Below are positions 1-14,000 of a DNA stretch of 64,000 nt, one piece after another. A model generated the notes under the pieces. It saw only the letters and a list, made by a program, of their open reading frames with translations, was not told where the DNA came from and ran no database searches. Where the stretch lies: positions 38,102,984 to 38,166,983 of the forward strand of contig OZ034979.1 of assembly GCA_964030785.1 (NCBI GenBank), written 5' to 3'. The DNA is from Siderastrea siderea (taxonomy: Eukaryota; Cnidaria; Anthozoa; Scleractinia; Rhizangiidae). Positions within the stretch are counted from its first letter, which is position 1. Each line of letters begins with the position of its first letter. The position numbers were made by a program, and so were the translations under genes.

Positions 1-184
1 TGACAAAGAACATTTCTTTACTTGCTAGCCTTGTGCCAGTGCGGTTGGAGCTTTTTCTTCAGTTTTCTTTTTCAAATATAGTGTTCATGTTTTTGTTATA
101 TAGTGTCCTTCGTCCAATAAACTCTAAAAAATAGTTGAAGTTCTTGCCAAAACGTCTGGTTTTGCTACAAAACAACGTATTGGT

Positions 185-310
185 GGTCGATGAGGAGTCC
201 CGGGGGTGGGGAATTGTCTCTTTCTGCGTGCCCGGGGGTGGGGAATAGACCGCCAAGTGAGAAAAAAATTGCAAATCCCCGGGGGTATGCCCGGGGGGGG
301 GATGGTAACA
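185..310. repeat. C/G-rich short tandem repeat
   Basis: A unit close to CCCGGGGGTGGGGAAT recurs several times with variable spacers (near 197, 231, 278 and 290). It looks like a degenerate minisatellite or part of an old mobile element. No gene overlaps it. Confidence 0.5.
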
Positions 311-461
311 GGTAGAATTGAACCATGCATAAGTAGATGTTCTCCGCAGGCCACTACCGCATGTTAGATCGCCTTGTACGCTCTTGCTGTTTCTTCTAAA
401 TTTTAGTTTTAGTTTTAGTTGACCGACCGCTCAACGTCTGGTTCTTCCAATTAAGTAGTCT

Positions 462-701
462 GGGGCCCGTTTCTCGAAACTCCCGATAACTTTCCGGGCC
501 CGGTAAGTTTTTACCGAGCTCATTTATTTGTCAGCTAATGGCAATTACTGGGGCAAACTTAGCAACATGCTTCACGAAATTATAAAGATTAAAATTTAGC
601 TTTCAAAATTAATAAAAATTGTATAGCTATTCGAGAATATTGTGCACCTAAAATAGTTTTCGGGTCCGGAAAGTTATCGGGAGTTTCGAGAAACGGGCCC
701 C
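462..701. mobile_element. MITE with 36-bp perfect terminal inverted repeats
   Basis: The left end starts GGGGCCCGTTTCTCGAAACT and the right end is its reverse complement, with about 36 matching bases. The AT-rich centre has no coding capacity. This is the structure of a non-autonomous DNA transposon of about 240 bp. I could not settle the target-site duplication, so the superfamily is open. Confidence 0.75.
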
Positions 702-720
702 TGGTCCCCATCAGGAACTC

Positions 721-1083
721 AGGCCCCGTCCACACCAACGCGTTTTTTAAGGAGTGCATGGTTTTTGTTTTTGCGAGTGTCCACACCAAAACGATCAAAA
801 ACGAAGTTGTTTATCGATAAAAACAGAGCTTTTCACAATTCGCTTTGGCTTGGACGGGAAAACGGAGCTTTCCGAAAACGCTGACGTTACAACTAATTAT
901 GTGATCGCCGGTAGTATTTAACGGTAGTGTCGCGACACAAAATAGGTCCGAAAAAAGCCGGAGAACGCAAACGCACCTTTCGATGTTTTTCATTCCCTAT
1001 TGTGCATGGACATAGATCTATTTATCCGTTTTCTAGAAAACAACAACGGAGTTTTTCGAAAACGCATTAGTGTGGACAGGGCT
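721..1083. mobile_element. MITE, GTCCACAC-type ends
   Basis: The left end (AGGCCCCGTCCACACCAACG) and the right end, read in reverse complement (AAAGCCCTGTCCACACTAAT), match with few differences. The interior has inverted CGTTTTC-rich arms. It is a non-autonomous inverted-repeat element lying downstream of the kinase gene. Confidence 0.65.
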
Positions 1084-1960
1084 TTGGACTGGCTACTCTT
1101 TTTACAAGTATAGTCTGAGGGAATGTTTAGTCTGCGCATGCTTTTCACCACCAACCACAATCGAGAAACAAATAGTTCTTTGTTTTTCAAAGAAAACAAT
1201 AGGGAAAACAATTGCGTGCATTTTAGGAGTAACTCGTGTTGTTCAGCAACTAACTCCATGTGGCACAATTTTATCTGGATTTGATCCAGGATTTGAGCCA
1301 ACAAGAAATTTACAATCACGTTTTCTATTAAAGACACATTTTGAGAGTACTAGATTCTGTGAGTTCCAGTTATGCTTCCAGTTCCCGATAAAACCTCAAG
1401 TTAGACGTTCTTCGTCCAATTTCTCAAAAACCTACGCGAGGAGTGAACAGTGCGTACATCGTGTACACTGAAAGCAATGCTTATCTCAACATACGAAAAA
1501 AAACAGACGTTACGCCTAAATAATACTGATTAGAAACTATGTATTGCTTAGGCTAACATACTAAAACCAGTGCTTAATCCTAAGCACTAAAAGCAGTCAA
1601 TGCTTAACGCTAATTCCCACAGTTTTTCAGTAACTCGAACTTGAACTCGTGAAATAGACAACCCCGGTATGTTTGATCTTAACATTTTTACATTAACTAA
1701 TTTCAACCTACAGGCTTTTATTGTTTAAGCATTGTAAAGCACCAGAGGAAAGAAATTTTTGACTAACGTTCAACCCTAGATAAGCTTCAATCACATTTGA
1801 GACAGCCAGCACCAGCTTAAATTAGGTAGAGAAAACAGGAACCCAAATTCTGTGGCGTAGCTATTCTCTTCCTTCCTGGCCTCAGCTTTTCCCCTCTAAC
1901 ATCTGTTCAGTTATCTGGGGTCCTTTCATCTTTCCACATGTATCTCATACAGTACATCCA
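1084..1960. other. Gene-free flank and probable 3' UTR of the kinase gene
   Basis: An open frame at 1070-1471 (+) starts inside a MITE and has no recognisable domain, so I do not call it. The upper part up to 1960 is the likely 3' UTR of the minus-strand kinase gene. Confidence 0.4.
1717..1722 (-). terminator. Candidate polyadenylation signal AATAAA of the kinase gene
   Basis: The plus strand reads TTTATT, which is AATAAA on the minus strand, about 240 bases downstream of the kinase stop codon at 1961-1963. It is the first canonical signal I see downstream. Confidence 0.4.
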
Positions 1961-2042
1961 TTATTGTTGCAATTCTACCAGAGGATGCTTCACATAAGGA
2001 TCTTGCAACAGCTCTGAGGCAAACGGTCGGACGTCACTTGAG
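1961..2042 (-). CDS. Kinase exon 9 (subdomain XI, C terminus and stop)
   Basis: A TTTAG acceptor precedes 27 codons including the TAA stop. Residues SSDVRPFASELLQDPYV match the MAP3K subdomain XI pattern with its conserved Arg, followed by a short tail ending ELQQ. One base completes the Cys codon begun in the previous exon. Confidence 0.85.
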
Positions 2043-5000
2043 CTAAACAACAAAAGATAAAAGTGAGGTCTTAATATGTTTTTGTTGTCATGGTTTCTAC
2101 TTCACACACCGAATTACGGCACACATAAAGTAAAGGGATTTTTTACTACCCAGTATAAAAAAAAGAAACAAGTTTACAAGGCTTCTAATCGAAGAACAAC
2201 GGTGACAATTTGACTTGATCTTAAAAGTCATCTGGGACTCCACTACATTTCAACTCGACCTTTGCAATCGCTGCTTGCATCTTGGAAAATACAACTTCAC
2301 GCGATAAAAAATGACCTAACTAAAAATAACATATCTAAATGTAGTCCACATGTCAAGTTTCAAAGGAGAGGACAGAAAATTATTTCTAAATTTGAAAGTT
2401 TTATGAAGTCAGTTTTCTCATTCAACCCTTAATAAGTGCCACAGCCTTTTCCAGTTAGTCGCAGTTTTCCATTTATCAAGTTTTACGTGAGGTAATCATT
2501 GAAAGCAGAAAGATGGGTCTGCTTTAGTCTTAGCTTAGCAGAGTACAACTGAGTCTCGAAAAACCAAACCGAGATAACCACTCTGGCCAATCACAACACT
2601 GCAATAAAATGAACCAACGAGAACTCGAAGCAAATACTTCCAATAGGTGGCAAGAATAGAAAACACCTGCAACTAAGTTGCAAATTTTTGCTTTGCCTTT
2701 ACTTCTAACTGGCCAAGAAAATGATGCACAGTTTTTGGCCACTGACATAGCGAAGCAAAGCAAATTCAAAGCAGACGAATTAAGAATTACTTTGGACACA
2801 ATGAATTCAAAACTGCTCTCAGTCTTGTACGATGTACTTCACCAACCACAGCAAACATGCTGTTAAAATTCCACAGAAGCGAAAAACAAGACAATGCTTT
2901 AAGAAAAAAAACAACACGTTTTTTGAAAACGTGTTTCAGTTAAACAACATTCTCGTTCCTCTGAAATATGTCCTTAAAACTTACATGTTGGGCCGATTGC
3001 TCAAAAAAAGTTTAAGTTGGATTAAGTTTGGTTTTGCTCATGTTAATGGCATTGGTTGCATGAGTTTGCTTCATGCATTATTGTTTTGTTATTTGTTGTG
3101 ATTAATCATTTAAGGTGATTACTTCACAGGCTGCCCAGACGCGTTGTATGTGGAGTTCATTTAAAAATAGATAAGGGTGAAAATATATGTAATAGTACGA
3201 AATAAATCTTTAATTCACGAAATAAATCTTGTTTAAATGACATTTTGTGGCTTTTTTCAATCGGAGGTAGTTTCCACTAAGAAAAAAGCCAAAAATGTCA
3301 TTTAAACCAGCCAGGACGAACAGGGGAGTATTGAGCTGAAGGTAGACAGGCTTTATTTCAAGATATCTCGATTCTTTTATCACCGGTTAGTCCGTTATAA
3401 ATCTCTGCAAACCTTAGGCTTAACGGCTCATATTAGCAGCGACGCTATCAAGCGATTGCGTAAGAGAACGGTACAAGATTAACCGGAAATTAATTAAACA
3501 GGACACAATAAGCAGAAGTAAACAAGATTTATTTCGTGAAGTAAAGACTTATTTCGTGCTATTACATATATTTTCACCCTTTTCTATTTTAAATGAACTC
3601 CACATACAACGCGTCTGGGCTGCCTGTGAGTACTTTGATTTTGATTTTACGCCAGCCATCCGTTCTATGACAGAAATCAAACTTACCAGAGGCACCGTTT
3701 TAGAAACCCATAAGCCAAGGAAGTACAGTGAGGTGGCGGTTCTACTTCAAGATTCACAATCTTGTACATCCTTTGATGAACATCTAAGTTTTCATCAAAT
3801 AAAGGAGGTTTGGTGGTCAACATTTCTACCACTGTACAGCCAACACTCCTGACAATAACGAAGTAATTAGAACGGTTAGAGTCTTGTTCAGTGTTGTTCA
3901 GCCTTGTCCTTACTTCCCAAGGCCTCCATATGCCATGTGTTGGAGAAGGCCCATAGTCGGAAAAACAATAATAATTTACCACTCCACTAACCCCAAACCA
4001 GGGATTGTCCCGTACCCTTCCCGTAGTAGGAAACAAGCAGGGTTGAACCTACAATGGTCAAAGCCCCAGTGAACATTCCTCTTGGGATTGCTGTCACTCA
4101 AGATTTAGTGCCATGACAAGGTGACACATAGCCTGTACACAACCACTCTCGTCAAGGAAAACTGGGGTGGGCATCTGTGATTTACAGTTGAAGAAGGGTT
4201 TTTTACTCAGGATTTATAAGGGACACATTTTCCCAGTCCTTTGGCACCTCTTCAGGTTCCACTGTAGTTAATTTAGACCACATAAACACAACCATTTTTG
4301 TACAGATCATCTTTACTGGTTTTACAAATAATTATCCAGGAAAAAAATCAGTCAATTGTTCTCCCAGGGTATGATAATATTATTCTCACCATATATCTGT
4401 GTTTCTCCCAAAGCGTTTAGCAGCAAGTAGCTCAGGGCTGGTCCAGTGGAATGATGCTACATTGTTTTTAGTCATCAGGCCTCCAGTGGCAGTTTTTAGT
4501 TTCTGTAGAATTCAAAAATAACAATTTGACAGGTGAACCTCTTGTAAAAGCAACAACCCAAAGTGTCAAACATACGTGGTTGCCTACTGAAGAAAGTTTT
4601 ACTTTAGGTCTGGTACACCAAAAACTTTCCATAACTTTTAAAGTACATGTAGATGTCTGAGCTAACCAAAAATGGCGGTTACCGATACCTGGGGAATTTC
4701 TCGTAAGCATTCACATGAAGATCAAGACCTAGTCTTACAGGTATGGTGATAAGGTTTCAAACAAATGTCAAATCCTCCACTTATAGCCTTTTATTATACA
4801 GACAAGAGTATTTTAGTGGAAAATAGACCACTCATAAAGTTCATACGAAACTACATCCGGGACTCGAGTGGCGTATTTTCCATATCCTCAAAGAGAGGAC
4901 ATCGATGACATCATTTCCCGCTTTTACACTGTTGTTTGTGCAAAAAATACTCTCGTCTATATAATAAAAAGAAAATTACACGGCGGCTTGAAGATATGAA

Positions 5001-8000
5001 TTTTATTTTCTCGTGGTAAAAAACAATACTATAGTATACCCCCCGAAAGTAACGCCTACCCGAAAGTAACGTTAATTTTCAGACCTTTCTAGTAATTCCC
5101 GAAAGAAGTCCACCACCCCCCCCCCCCCCGAAAGTAACGGCTACCAGAAACTACTTTCTATTTTCGGACTTTCTTTTTTTCGCCCTTTGTTACACAATAC
5201 GTACTACCAACCGTCAGCGCCAAACAGCAAACAAGCCAAACATTAAACAAGCTTTACTGTTATTTCCCACTAACAAAGTAAACGAAAGCAGCTCACATTA
5301 ACAAGCATTTAATTCATGAAAACTCTGAAAACTCTGTATACAGTGACTCGAACAGGAACATTTCTTTAGAAGCCTCAACTTCAGTGATTTCATTATGCTC
5401 ATTGTGCGGTTGTGTTCACCATTTTTCTTCAATTAATGACGTATTTTAGCTAACCGAAAGTAACGGCTACCAGAAAGTAGCGGCCACCCGAAAGTTGCGG
5501 CCCCTTAGGCCTGCTAATTCCGAAAGTAAAGGGGGGTATTCCGAAAGTAAAGGGGTATTTTACTCACTCGCTGCGCTCGTTCGTAAAATATTGTTTTTAC
5601 CACTTGAAAATAAAATTCTTACAATGTATCTTCGCTCCGCCGTGTAATATCCTCTATGTAATAAAACCACTGAAAAGGTCTCACCATTTTTGAGTTATTT
5701 TGTCTACAAAATAGCCTCATGGTCGGCATGCAGCCTCAAGTTTCTGGGAAGGTTGGTTCTTTGGTTGGTTGGTTGGTTGGTTGGTTGGTTGGGTGGGTGG
5801 TTTTTGGGTGGACCATGTTCGGCATTCCCGATGACTGTCGAATTTTACCGAAAGGCTAGTTGCCGGGGCCGGAACAAAAATGCAGAGGAGAACTCACGGA
5901 GAATTCCGTTACTAAAGCGACACGACGAAAGTGTCCTGGTTTCACTTGCCTAACGTTGGACATTTATATATCAAATAGAAATGGCTAGCTTCCCTGTGGT
6001 AGACTTCCTTAGAAAACGAATCGTCAGCACAAACCTGGTTTACACGTGAGCGGAAGCGAGTCCTAGTAAATAATTCGTGGGTTATCTGATATTTATGATG
6101 TTCGGTCTAGGAAATATTTGTCAGCTTCGTTTGCTTTGGTAGATGAGAATTGGAACAAATCCTTTGTACGCATGCACATAACTTACGTTTGGAGTTATAT
6201 GGTTCAACTTTAGAGTGTGAGAAATAACGTGACTTCTGTGCAGGGAAGTCCCATGGTAAATGATGGTAAATAGATGGCAAATAGTTTGAAGGTATAAAAA
6301 GGGCAGAATCGTGAATTTCGAACTAGAACGAATTATTGTTCGCACCTTATGGTAGGTTTTAAAATTAATGACCATGCCACTCGATCACTAGGTCCGTCAA
6401 AGGCACAAGGTCGACAAGGAAAAAGATTGTATGGGTGGCATAAAAGTTGCTCGTACGTGCGACTAGCTAAGCGCAAAGTTAGAGGTGACTTACCAGAGAA
6501 ATGGAGTCTGGTTAGGCTGCTTGGCGGTAGCGGGATTGTTTGTACAACGTTTGAGCGGAAAGATCAGCACGACAATCAAATCAAATCAAAACAATTATCA
6601 CCTCCAATACGAAGACAAACACGCAATAGCTCCACGCAAGATTCGTTTCACAGTTTTATAGACACAAAAATCGGTTATCATTTTTCAGATTACAAACACA
6701 TAAATTTACTCATTCCCCGCTTCCTTGTAAGTTTCCCCCTTTGTTACACAACTCTAGCTGCCATGAAAGCCAATAAAAAGTGCCGAAAACGAACTTATGA
6801 TAGTCTCATGAAAGTCTCGTGACTCGCCATTGAACTTTCTCTCATCACATGTTTGTACGTGACAAAACACCACTTGTTTACACATAACAGTAACCTGATC
6901 TCACGCTCAATCAACATAACACGTTCTTTACACGTGAAACGACCCACACTTAACATTATCACATGACTGCCTGGCCGTACGATAAAATCCCCCTTCTCCC
7001 ACCCCCGGAGCTATTAAAGCAAAATTTGGCCTTGACTTGATCACATGTACTCCACGTGATAAAATTCACGTTGTTTACCACACAGGCGAACCACTCCATT
7101 ATTCTCGAATTCGCTCATTTAAAATTCCAACGATTCCTTCGCCCATTACCACCTCTCTACATAACAAAACAAAACATCCTTTAATATTATTTTCACCCAA
7201 TTTTGCATCTTACTTTACATCAAAACGCTCATCAAAACAAAATTTATTCGCTGAACACAACCACTGATTTTTGTGTGGCTTCAGCGATGCTGAGACCACT
7301 ACGGTGTGGCACCAATATTTTTGCGGGAGTTTAATTTTGCGAATGGCGATTTTTTTTGTGTGTTGTGCGGGACTAATTTTTGCGATTGGGGAAACTGTTT
7401 GTTCTTCCTTGGAATTAATTTTTGCGATTTTCCGGAAGCCGCCTTCTATTTGGAATTATAACATTCTCGTTTTTTGAGTATAAACAATCTAATGCAGGTG
7501 AACAACATGCAGATGTATAGCACGTTAAATCAGTTAATCAATGGAGTACCTTCAGACGATCCTTTTCTTTAAAGCTTTTAACAGCTTAATACTTGTAATG
7601 TGCCGACTGCAATTTCATCGTTTTATTTCTGAATGGTTTGCTTCTAATTTCGTTTTATTTTTGAACGAAAGAGACGGTTTAAGTAAATGGCCACCAACAT
7701 AATATTACATCACATATAAAAGGCGATGTTTGTATACAAATTTCGACAATGGAGTAAATTTTTGCGGGAATTATTTTTTTCGCGGGAACTTTTTTTGCGG
7801 ATCGTGAAAAAACCGCGAAAATCCCAAAAATTTGAATCCGGAAAAAATTAGTGCCACACGGTATGTCAGCACGTGCGACGTTTCTGCCTTTTTTGACAGT
7901 TTGCTACGTGACTAGTCACGCAAGACTTCCACAAGTCACACGATGGCATGATCTTTTCTAACAAGGCACGCTTATTACTCGATTTTAGCCGTGTGTTCCA

Positions 8001-11000
8001 AAATGTAAGTCGGTGTGAAATATTAATGTGGAAAATAAAACAGAGCTGATTTATATATTTGTCTGGATACGGGAGTTGCCACGTTCGTCAAGCATGATGT
8101 CACGCAAGAAGAAGACGTACGTGACTTTCAAGATCGGCTATTCTCTTCTGGTTCAAACATTACAGGATTAATTTTTGTGACAAGTTACGCTTCCTACTAG
8201 ATCCAAAATATTTGTCCATGGAAAAATAATTTTTATAATAGAAAGCCACAAAATTAATTTCAATCCATTGAGCTTCCGAGAAACATCTGAGAATGAGTTT
8301 CAGAAAGGACTGTTTTGTACTGTTTTGTTTGTCCCATATTCACACTGTTGCCAGATATTTTACAGATTTTATGTCAGTTTCTTCTTGTTTTGTCGTAATT
8401 TGAAGCCACACTTGTACACATTAGCGTACCACCTATTGAACAATGACGTATACGAATTCGAAGCCACTAACATAAACTCAAACATTGATCTTTGATCACC
8501 CTCAAATCTGCAAAAAAGCCCTGTGAACGGGGTTGCACAATATCGGACACAGCTCCACTTATAAGGTAAACTCTGTCTAAAAACCAATACTTTTCGAATG
8601 CTCAACGCTACTCAAATAAACAACATCACAATAGTGTACCTTGGTACACGCACGTTTATTCAACTATTTCCGTACCTCTCATTGATAGCTACAAAATAGC
8701 TCACGCACGCTATGCGTGCCTATGTTTATTAAATTGTTAATCTTGGTTATTGAAGGAATAGCATTTACACGTACCAATACATAAAACTGAAACAAATTAG
8801 CACGTGCACTATAGCAACACTGGGCATAACAGAAAGAAGGATTTTAATAGCAGAGATTGAGTTTGTCAAGACACATGAGATTCCACTGTAATGCTCTCTC
8901 CGAGTTTTTCCTGTAGAAAATACACAGCATTTCTTATTGTATTACTGTGATGTCTTAGTTTGGATTTTCTAAGTCTTAACTACAATGCCACCTCTTATAA
9001 GCTAATGAAATAAACTAGTTACTTTATTTTAAATAAAAGTATATTCTAAACTCGTCAACCAAAATGAACAACTCTAAAAATCAAGTCTTACCGTTATTGA
9101 AAACGGTCTGTAGCACATTACTAGGAACACCTTTAAACATGAACTAATATATAGATTTAGCCAAGCCTAAAAGCGGAACTCCATATCAACCTGGTTACCA
9201 CCGGCCGCCTATAAATTCTTCAGAATTTCTTGTTTACTGTTATTAACCTAGGTACTTGACCTCGTTAATTACTGTATAGTTTTATTAAGCGTATCATTTT
9301 AGTATGAACTTAGCGTTATAATTCTGTTTCGTGATTCAAGCAAAACTAGTTTATCTATTTGTGCTTTCACTTTAAGTTCGCTAGGCAAATTCATTCAATC
9401 GTTTATCGGCATTTTTCGTTTGTTTTGATTGCTGTTATTTTACTTGTCGCTTTGTATTTTGTAATTGGAGACGCGTGTTGGCTTCGAAACTACTAGAAGT
9501 TCTCTTTTGGTTTTGTTTACACATTATTGCACAGTGTTGCACACATTTGACACATTTTGTCGTAAATTCAATCTGTTTATTGTGAATAACTTTGATTCTG
9601 TTTCACAACTGTCAATTGGAAAGCTATGTTCTCTAATTCTGTTTGGTAAACGGATACGCTTCATTCGTTTTAAAATACAAAGGTCATGCTTTAGGTCAGA
9701 ATTATTTGTTCGCAAATTAGTACTTTTCTGCTCGACTTATAAGCTTGGTTTTGCTCTAACCTTACATCCTTGAATGTAGAATCCTGTTTTTCATCATGTT
9801 ATGGCCGCTGGATACCATTTTACTGTAAAATTATCCACTGTTTTCAAGAGTTACTTTACCGCTACACGAGTCGCTTGTTCAACACGCGTCAAAAGACTTA
9901 CGCGATTCCTCGCACGCCATTGGCTAGAAGCTGCGCGAAAATTGCTACATGTAAGAATGTCATGAAATGCGACGTACGTACGGACGCGCCCGCGAGTCAT
10001 TCCGCCTGCCAATGACCTTAAAAAATTGCCAGCATGCCTCTTAGTGTGAGTATGGGGCTCCACTCTTGCGGCCTTCGGCCGCAAAGGAGTTCCGCTATTA
10101 CAGTGCGACTACTCGGACCGGGCCACTTGGAAGAAAATAGACCAATCACAACGCTAATCGAGAACAAAAGATAGCAAAGTATTTTCGTAAACAACCAATA
10201 ACGTTGAAGCATCCAGACAATACATGTTCGAAACAAGAAATTCTGAAGAATTTACAGGCGGCGGATAGTCTCTCACCCCCCCCCCCCCCTTTCCTCTTCC
10301 TAAGGAAAAAAGGTTTCTTTAAAGCAACAGCGACAATCTCCTCTTGTTGAAACCGCATACACTCTTTTTTTTTTACAAGACTGTTGTTTTTCCGGCCCAG
10401 GCCGAATATTCTTATTTTTATGCCGATTGTAAATATTCTTGTACTGTTCTTAAATTATAGCTTATGTCATTTCCGTTTTAGAATGTATTAGGGTTGTTGG
10501 CTAGTTTTGCCGTGTAGAGAAAGGAATAATTTTATACGATTAAGTTAAAAACATATAATTGTATTGTATTTACAGATTTTCAACACACAAAATTATATCC
10601 TTTTCAAAATCTCAGCCTCGGGTTTATTCTTAAAATATTCTTAAAATTTCGCAAATTTCAGCCTCGATATTCTTACAAAATATATTCTTCTAAAAACAAT
10701 AGAGTGTATCAGCTAAGACCACGCAACGCTATCGATAGCAAGTTGTTGACAGGCAACTTGATATAATATGGCATGGGTTTTGTTAAACGGTCACGAAAAC
10801 GATAACAATTGTTCATATTTGTATTCTCCTAAAATCTGCGTGCTTAACGTCCGATGTGGCGCACTGGAGAATGTTTGTAGAAGAAACCTTTTCCGAAAAG
10901 AAATTCGGTAACGCAACAAACTTCCTTAATTCTAAGAAGTGTTCGCTCAGCGCAGCGAGTATAATATAAACAAACACAAATCTAAAGATAAATATCGAGA

Positions 11001-14000
11001 TTTGCCTGCTTTAATCGTTCAACAATAAACAGAAGTTGCCAAACCTCCTTATTGACTAACTGCTTTTTGAATCAACACGTGCATATGGACCTTATGGGAG
11101 CTTTTAGTTCCATTTCAGCGTGGTGCATGTCTGAAACGTCCTCTCGTAATAGCTGGGAATGTTGCCGACTATTGCTTATATGCCGCCCTCTCGATTCAGT
11201 CTTACTTGTATTTTCTGGGCAAAAGCCATTTTGGAAACATTTACATTCACCGTAAGCTTATTGCTTACGTAGCGCGTACAAACAATCCGCGAGATATTTT
11301 CAAATCACATCGAGTCAACACTGCACCATTTGAAAACGTTCAAAAATCAGCATTGAAGCTAACCAATGAAAAGATTAGACTATTTCCCGAGAGGTCCGCA
11401 GAATTAGACGGTTTAAAATTTATTTGGAGATGTATTGTCTAGATCCTTCAACGTTATTGGTCAGCTTATGAAAAAATGTTGGCTTCTTTTGTTCTCACTT
11501 AAGGCTGTGATTGGTCAATTTTCTTTCAAGTGGCCCGGTCCGAGTAGTCGCACTGTAATAGTGTATTCAGATTTGAGGAAAACCTACTTGTGGATATAAA
11601 CTTTGTTTTGAACAAACAAAGAATCGGCTCTTACATTCATCACTGTACAGATTCCAAAGTCTGCCAGTTTTATGTTTGTCTGAGATCCGTCCAGCAGAAT
11701 GTTCCCACCTGAAATGACCATAAAAATACTCAATAAATGTTTAGCATCTTATATTTCCAGGAAGCATCGGCTTCGGGTGATGCTTGTCTAAATCATAAAC
11801 TAGGGTCACGGGGCTCAGGTAGGCTTGCGCATATTAATTTTGTAGTACAAAGGTCGAGCACAGTTTCGCAACTACATCATATCTAGTTAAATTACCTGAG
11901 GCTAGTGATAAGTAAAATACAGCATGATTGTAAAAGTATGACGTTACCGAATATAGACTAGTTTTTGCTATACCTGCGGGTTACTTTTCATGTGCTCTCA
12001 AAGTGGGAACATCGAGATTGAGCTAGCAGCTAGTACTATTTAGAAATCTCTCCTTCCCTACCCACCCATATTTTGTTTGTGTTTGTTTACATGACAGCCG
12101 TGTGTTATTTCATCCATAAATTTATTTGTTGTGATGGGTAGGTCGCAGTAATTTTGCTTGGAGTGAAATCTAGTCTTTTATTTTTATATGTTGTTGTATT
12201 TTGGTTAAGTTTTACAGTTATTAATAAAGACTGTCGTAGTCCCAGCTCTGTGTGATTTGGTTGTGTGATTTAGATACTATATCATTACATTAACACAAAG
12301 GGATGATTAGCTAAAAAATGACTTCTGATTTTAGTATTAAGTAGTTTGTAAAGTTAGGGTTAGGCAGAATTTTAATATGGTTAGCTTTCATGGTCACTGC
12401 TTACTGTCATTCTGGAAATTAACCCAAATCGAACTTAACTCAAATGAAACGCGAACTCGTGATTCTTCAATGCCAGATGAAAATACAGAAAAGAAACAGC
12501 TTTTGAACACCGCCAATGACTTACTGCCAAATTGGCTTTCAGAACAAAATAACGTAAAGAAAATTATGGTTCTTTCCGAAAAAAAAAAAAAAGAAATTTG
12601 TAAAAAAGTCTAAAACAAATGTTCTACTTTCAGATTGTGGGAGGTCATTAGTACAGGTAATCCTGGTTTCATTACAATACAGTACGAAGAACCTCACTTA
12701 AGTCACAGAAGAAAATGCAACAAGGTAACCCCGTGTGTCAAATAATAAAATGATCAACACTGCTCGTTGCTCGTACGACACGTTACGCGGTACTCTCAGA
12801 AGTGAAATGTTTGCAGGCTCAATTTTTTGTTCTTGAACGCTGATGCACCCCAGCAATATGCAAACACAAAGACTCTCGATCTTTAGCTGCACGCGAGTTT
12901 TGCAAAATGTGGCGCTACTTTGGCTAAGTGTTGCCACCACTGCCGAAGAAAAAAAAGTGAATCTTCCGAGCAAAGTTCTAAATACGAAAAAGAGCAACAA
13001 AAGTGTGCATTTTTACCAGCGTGGCTTGGCTTCAGTACCTGGATGAAAGTTTCATCAAAATTTAAAGTTTGATCGAAGGTAAATGCGCAAATCAAATGTT
13101 AAACAGTGAACATTAAATTTTGACATGTAAAGGAGGTCTATCTTTTAAGTCCATTGTTGAATTTTTTGTATTCGTTGTCCGTTGTTGAATTAGTCTGTAG
13201 TTGGATTTGTAAAATGAATTTGTTTGACAGGAGCCTTGCTGCGGTGCTGCTGCAGTAACATAGTAAAAATAAAGTGCAAGCTTTCCACTTACTTGTTGTT
13301 AACTTTAAGTTTTTGACTGTATTTTAAAATTATTACGTAATTTTGAACGGGCAAGTAAAATTTTTTCAGGGCAAGTATCTTTTCTGATGTACTTGCCCGG
13401 TTGACGAGTTTGAAAAAAAGCTAATATGGATCCCTGGAATAATCAACACAAAAGCCAGATCTCACCTTTTATATCCTTGTGTATAATTCCTTTGTTATGT
13501 AGAAAGTCGACTGCAGTGAGGATTTGCCAAGTGAACTCTCTTACTAAACGTTCTTGTAAAGGGCCTTTGTGTCTAAGCAAATCTTCCACTGATCCCTACA
13601 AATTTTGGGGGGGATATTTTATTGTTTTTATGTAAATTGTAATTTAATTAGCTTTTTAATAATAATATTTTCATTACCTTGCATGCACAAGAATTGTTGT
13701 GATGATAATTTGCCAAATGATAGTTTTTGTCATCACCATCGTTATCACCAATACTAACAACAATCTTCATCATCATGGCATTTTCGTTGCCACATTGTTA
13801 CAACCATTATCACGTGGTCCATAGGAGATTTTATTAAAAAGTGATAACTACCTTGGAATCACCCAAATCATTAACTAAATTTAGCTAAGTGTCTCTTAAC
13901 ACATTCACCCCTGAAAAGCCCGTAACCGCCCTTGTTTAAACACGTCCCTTGTACCACTTGTGACATCATCAGTTTTAAAGGTCCTAGACAACTTTGACAA

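Larger units (their letters stand above)
4503..11634 (-). other. Kinase intron 6 (7.1 kb, transposon-filled)
   Basis: The intron carries inverted-repeat elements at 4976-5651, 7300-7861 and 10095-11561, a GGTT microsatellite, and otherwise AT-rich DNA. The longest open frame inside, 6349-6822 (+), has no recognisable domain and no gene-like context. Confidence 0.6.

Noticed and set aside
6349..6822. 157-residue plus-strand open frame in the kinase intron
   Set aside because: No domain, no repeated or conserved pattern, no gene-like splice context, and low-complexity AT-rich surroundings; probably chance.
11052..11442. Open frames inside the 10095-11561 transposon as a transposase
   Set aside because: No DDE motif or similarity that I can recognise; too short for a transposase.
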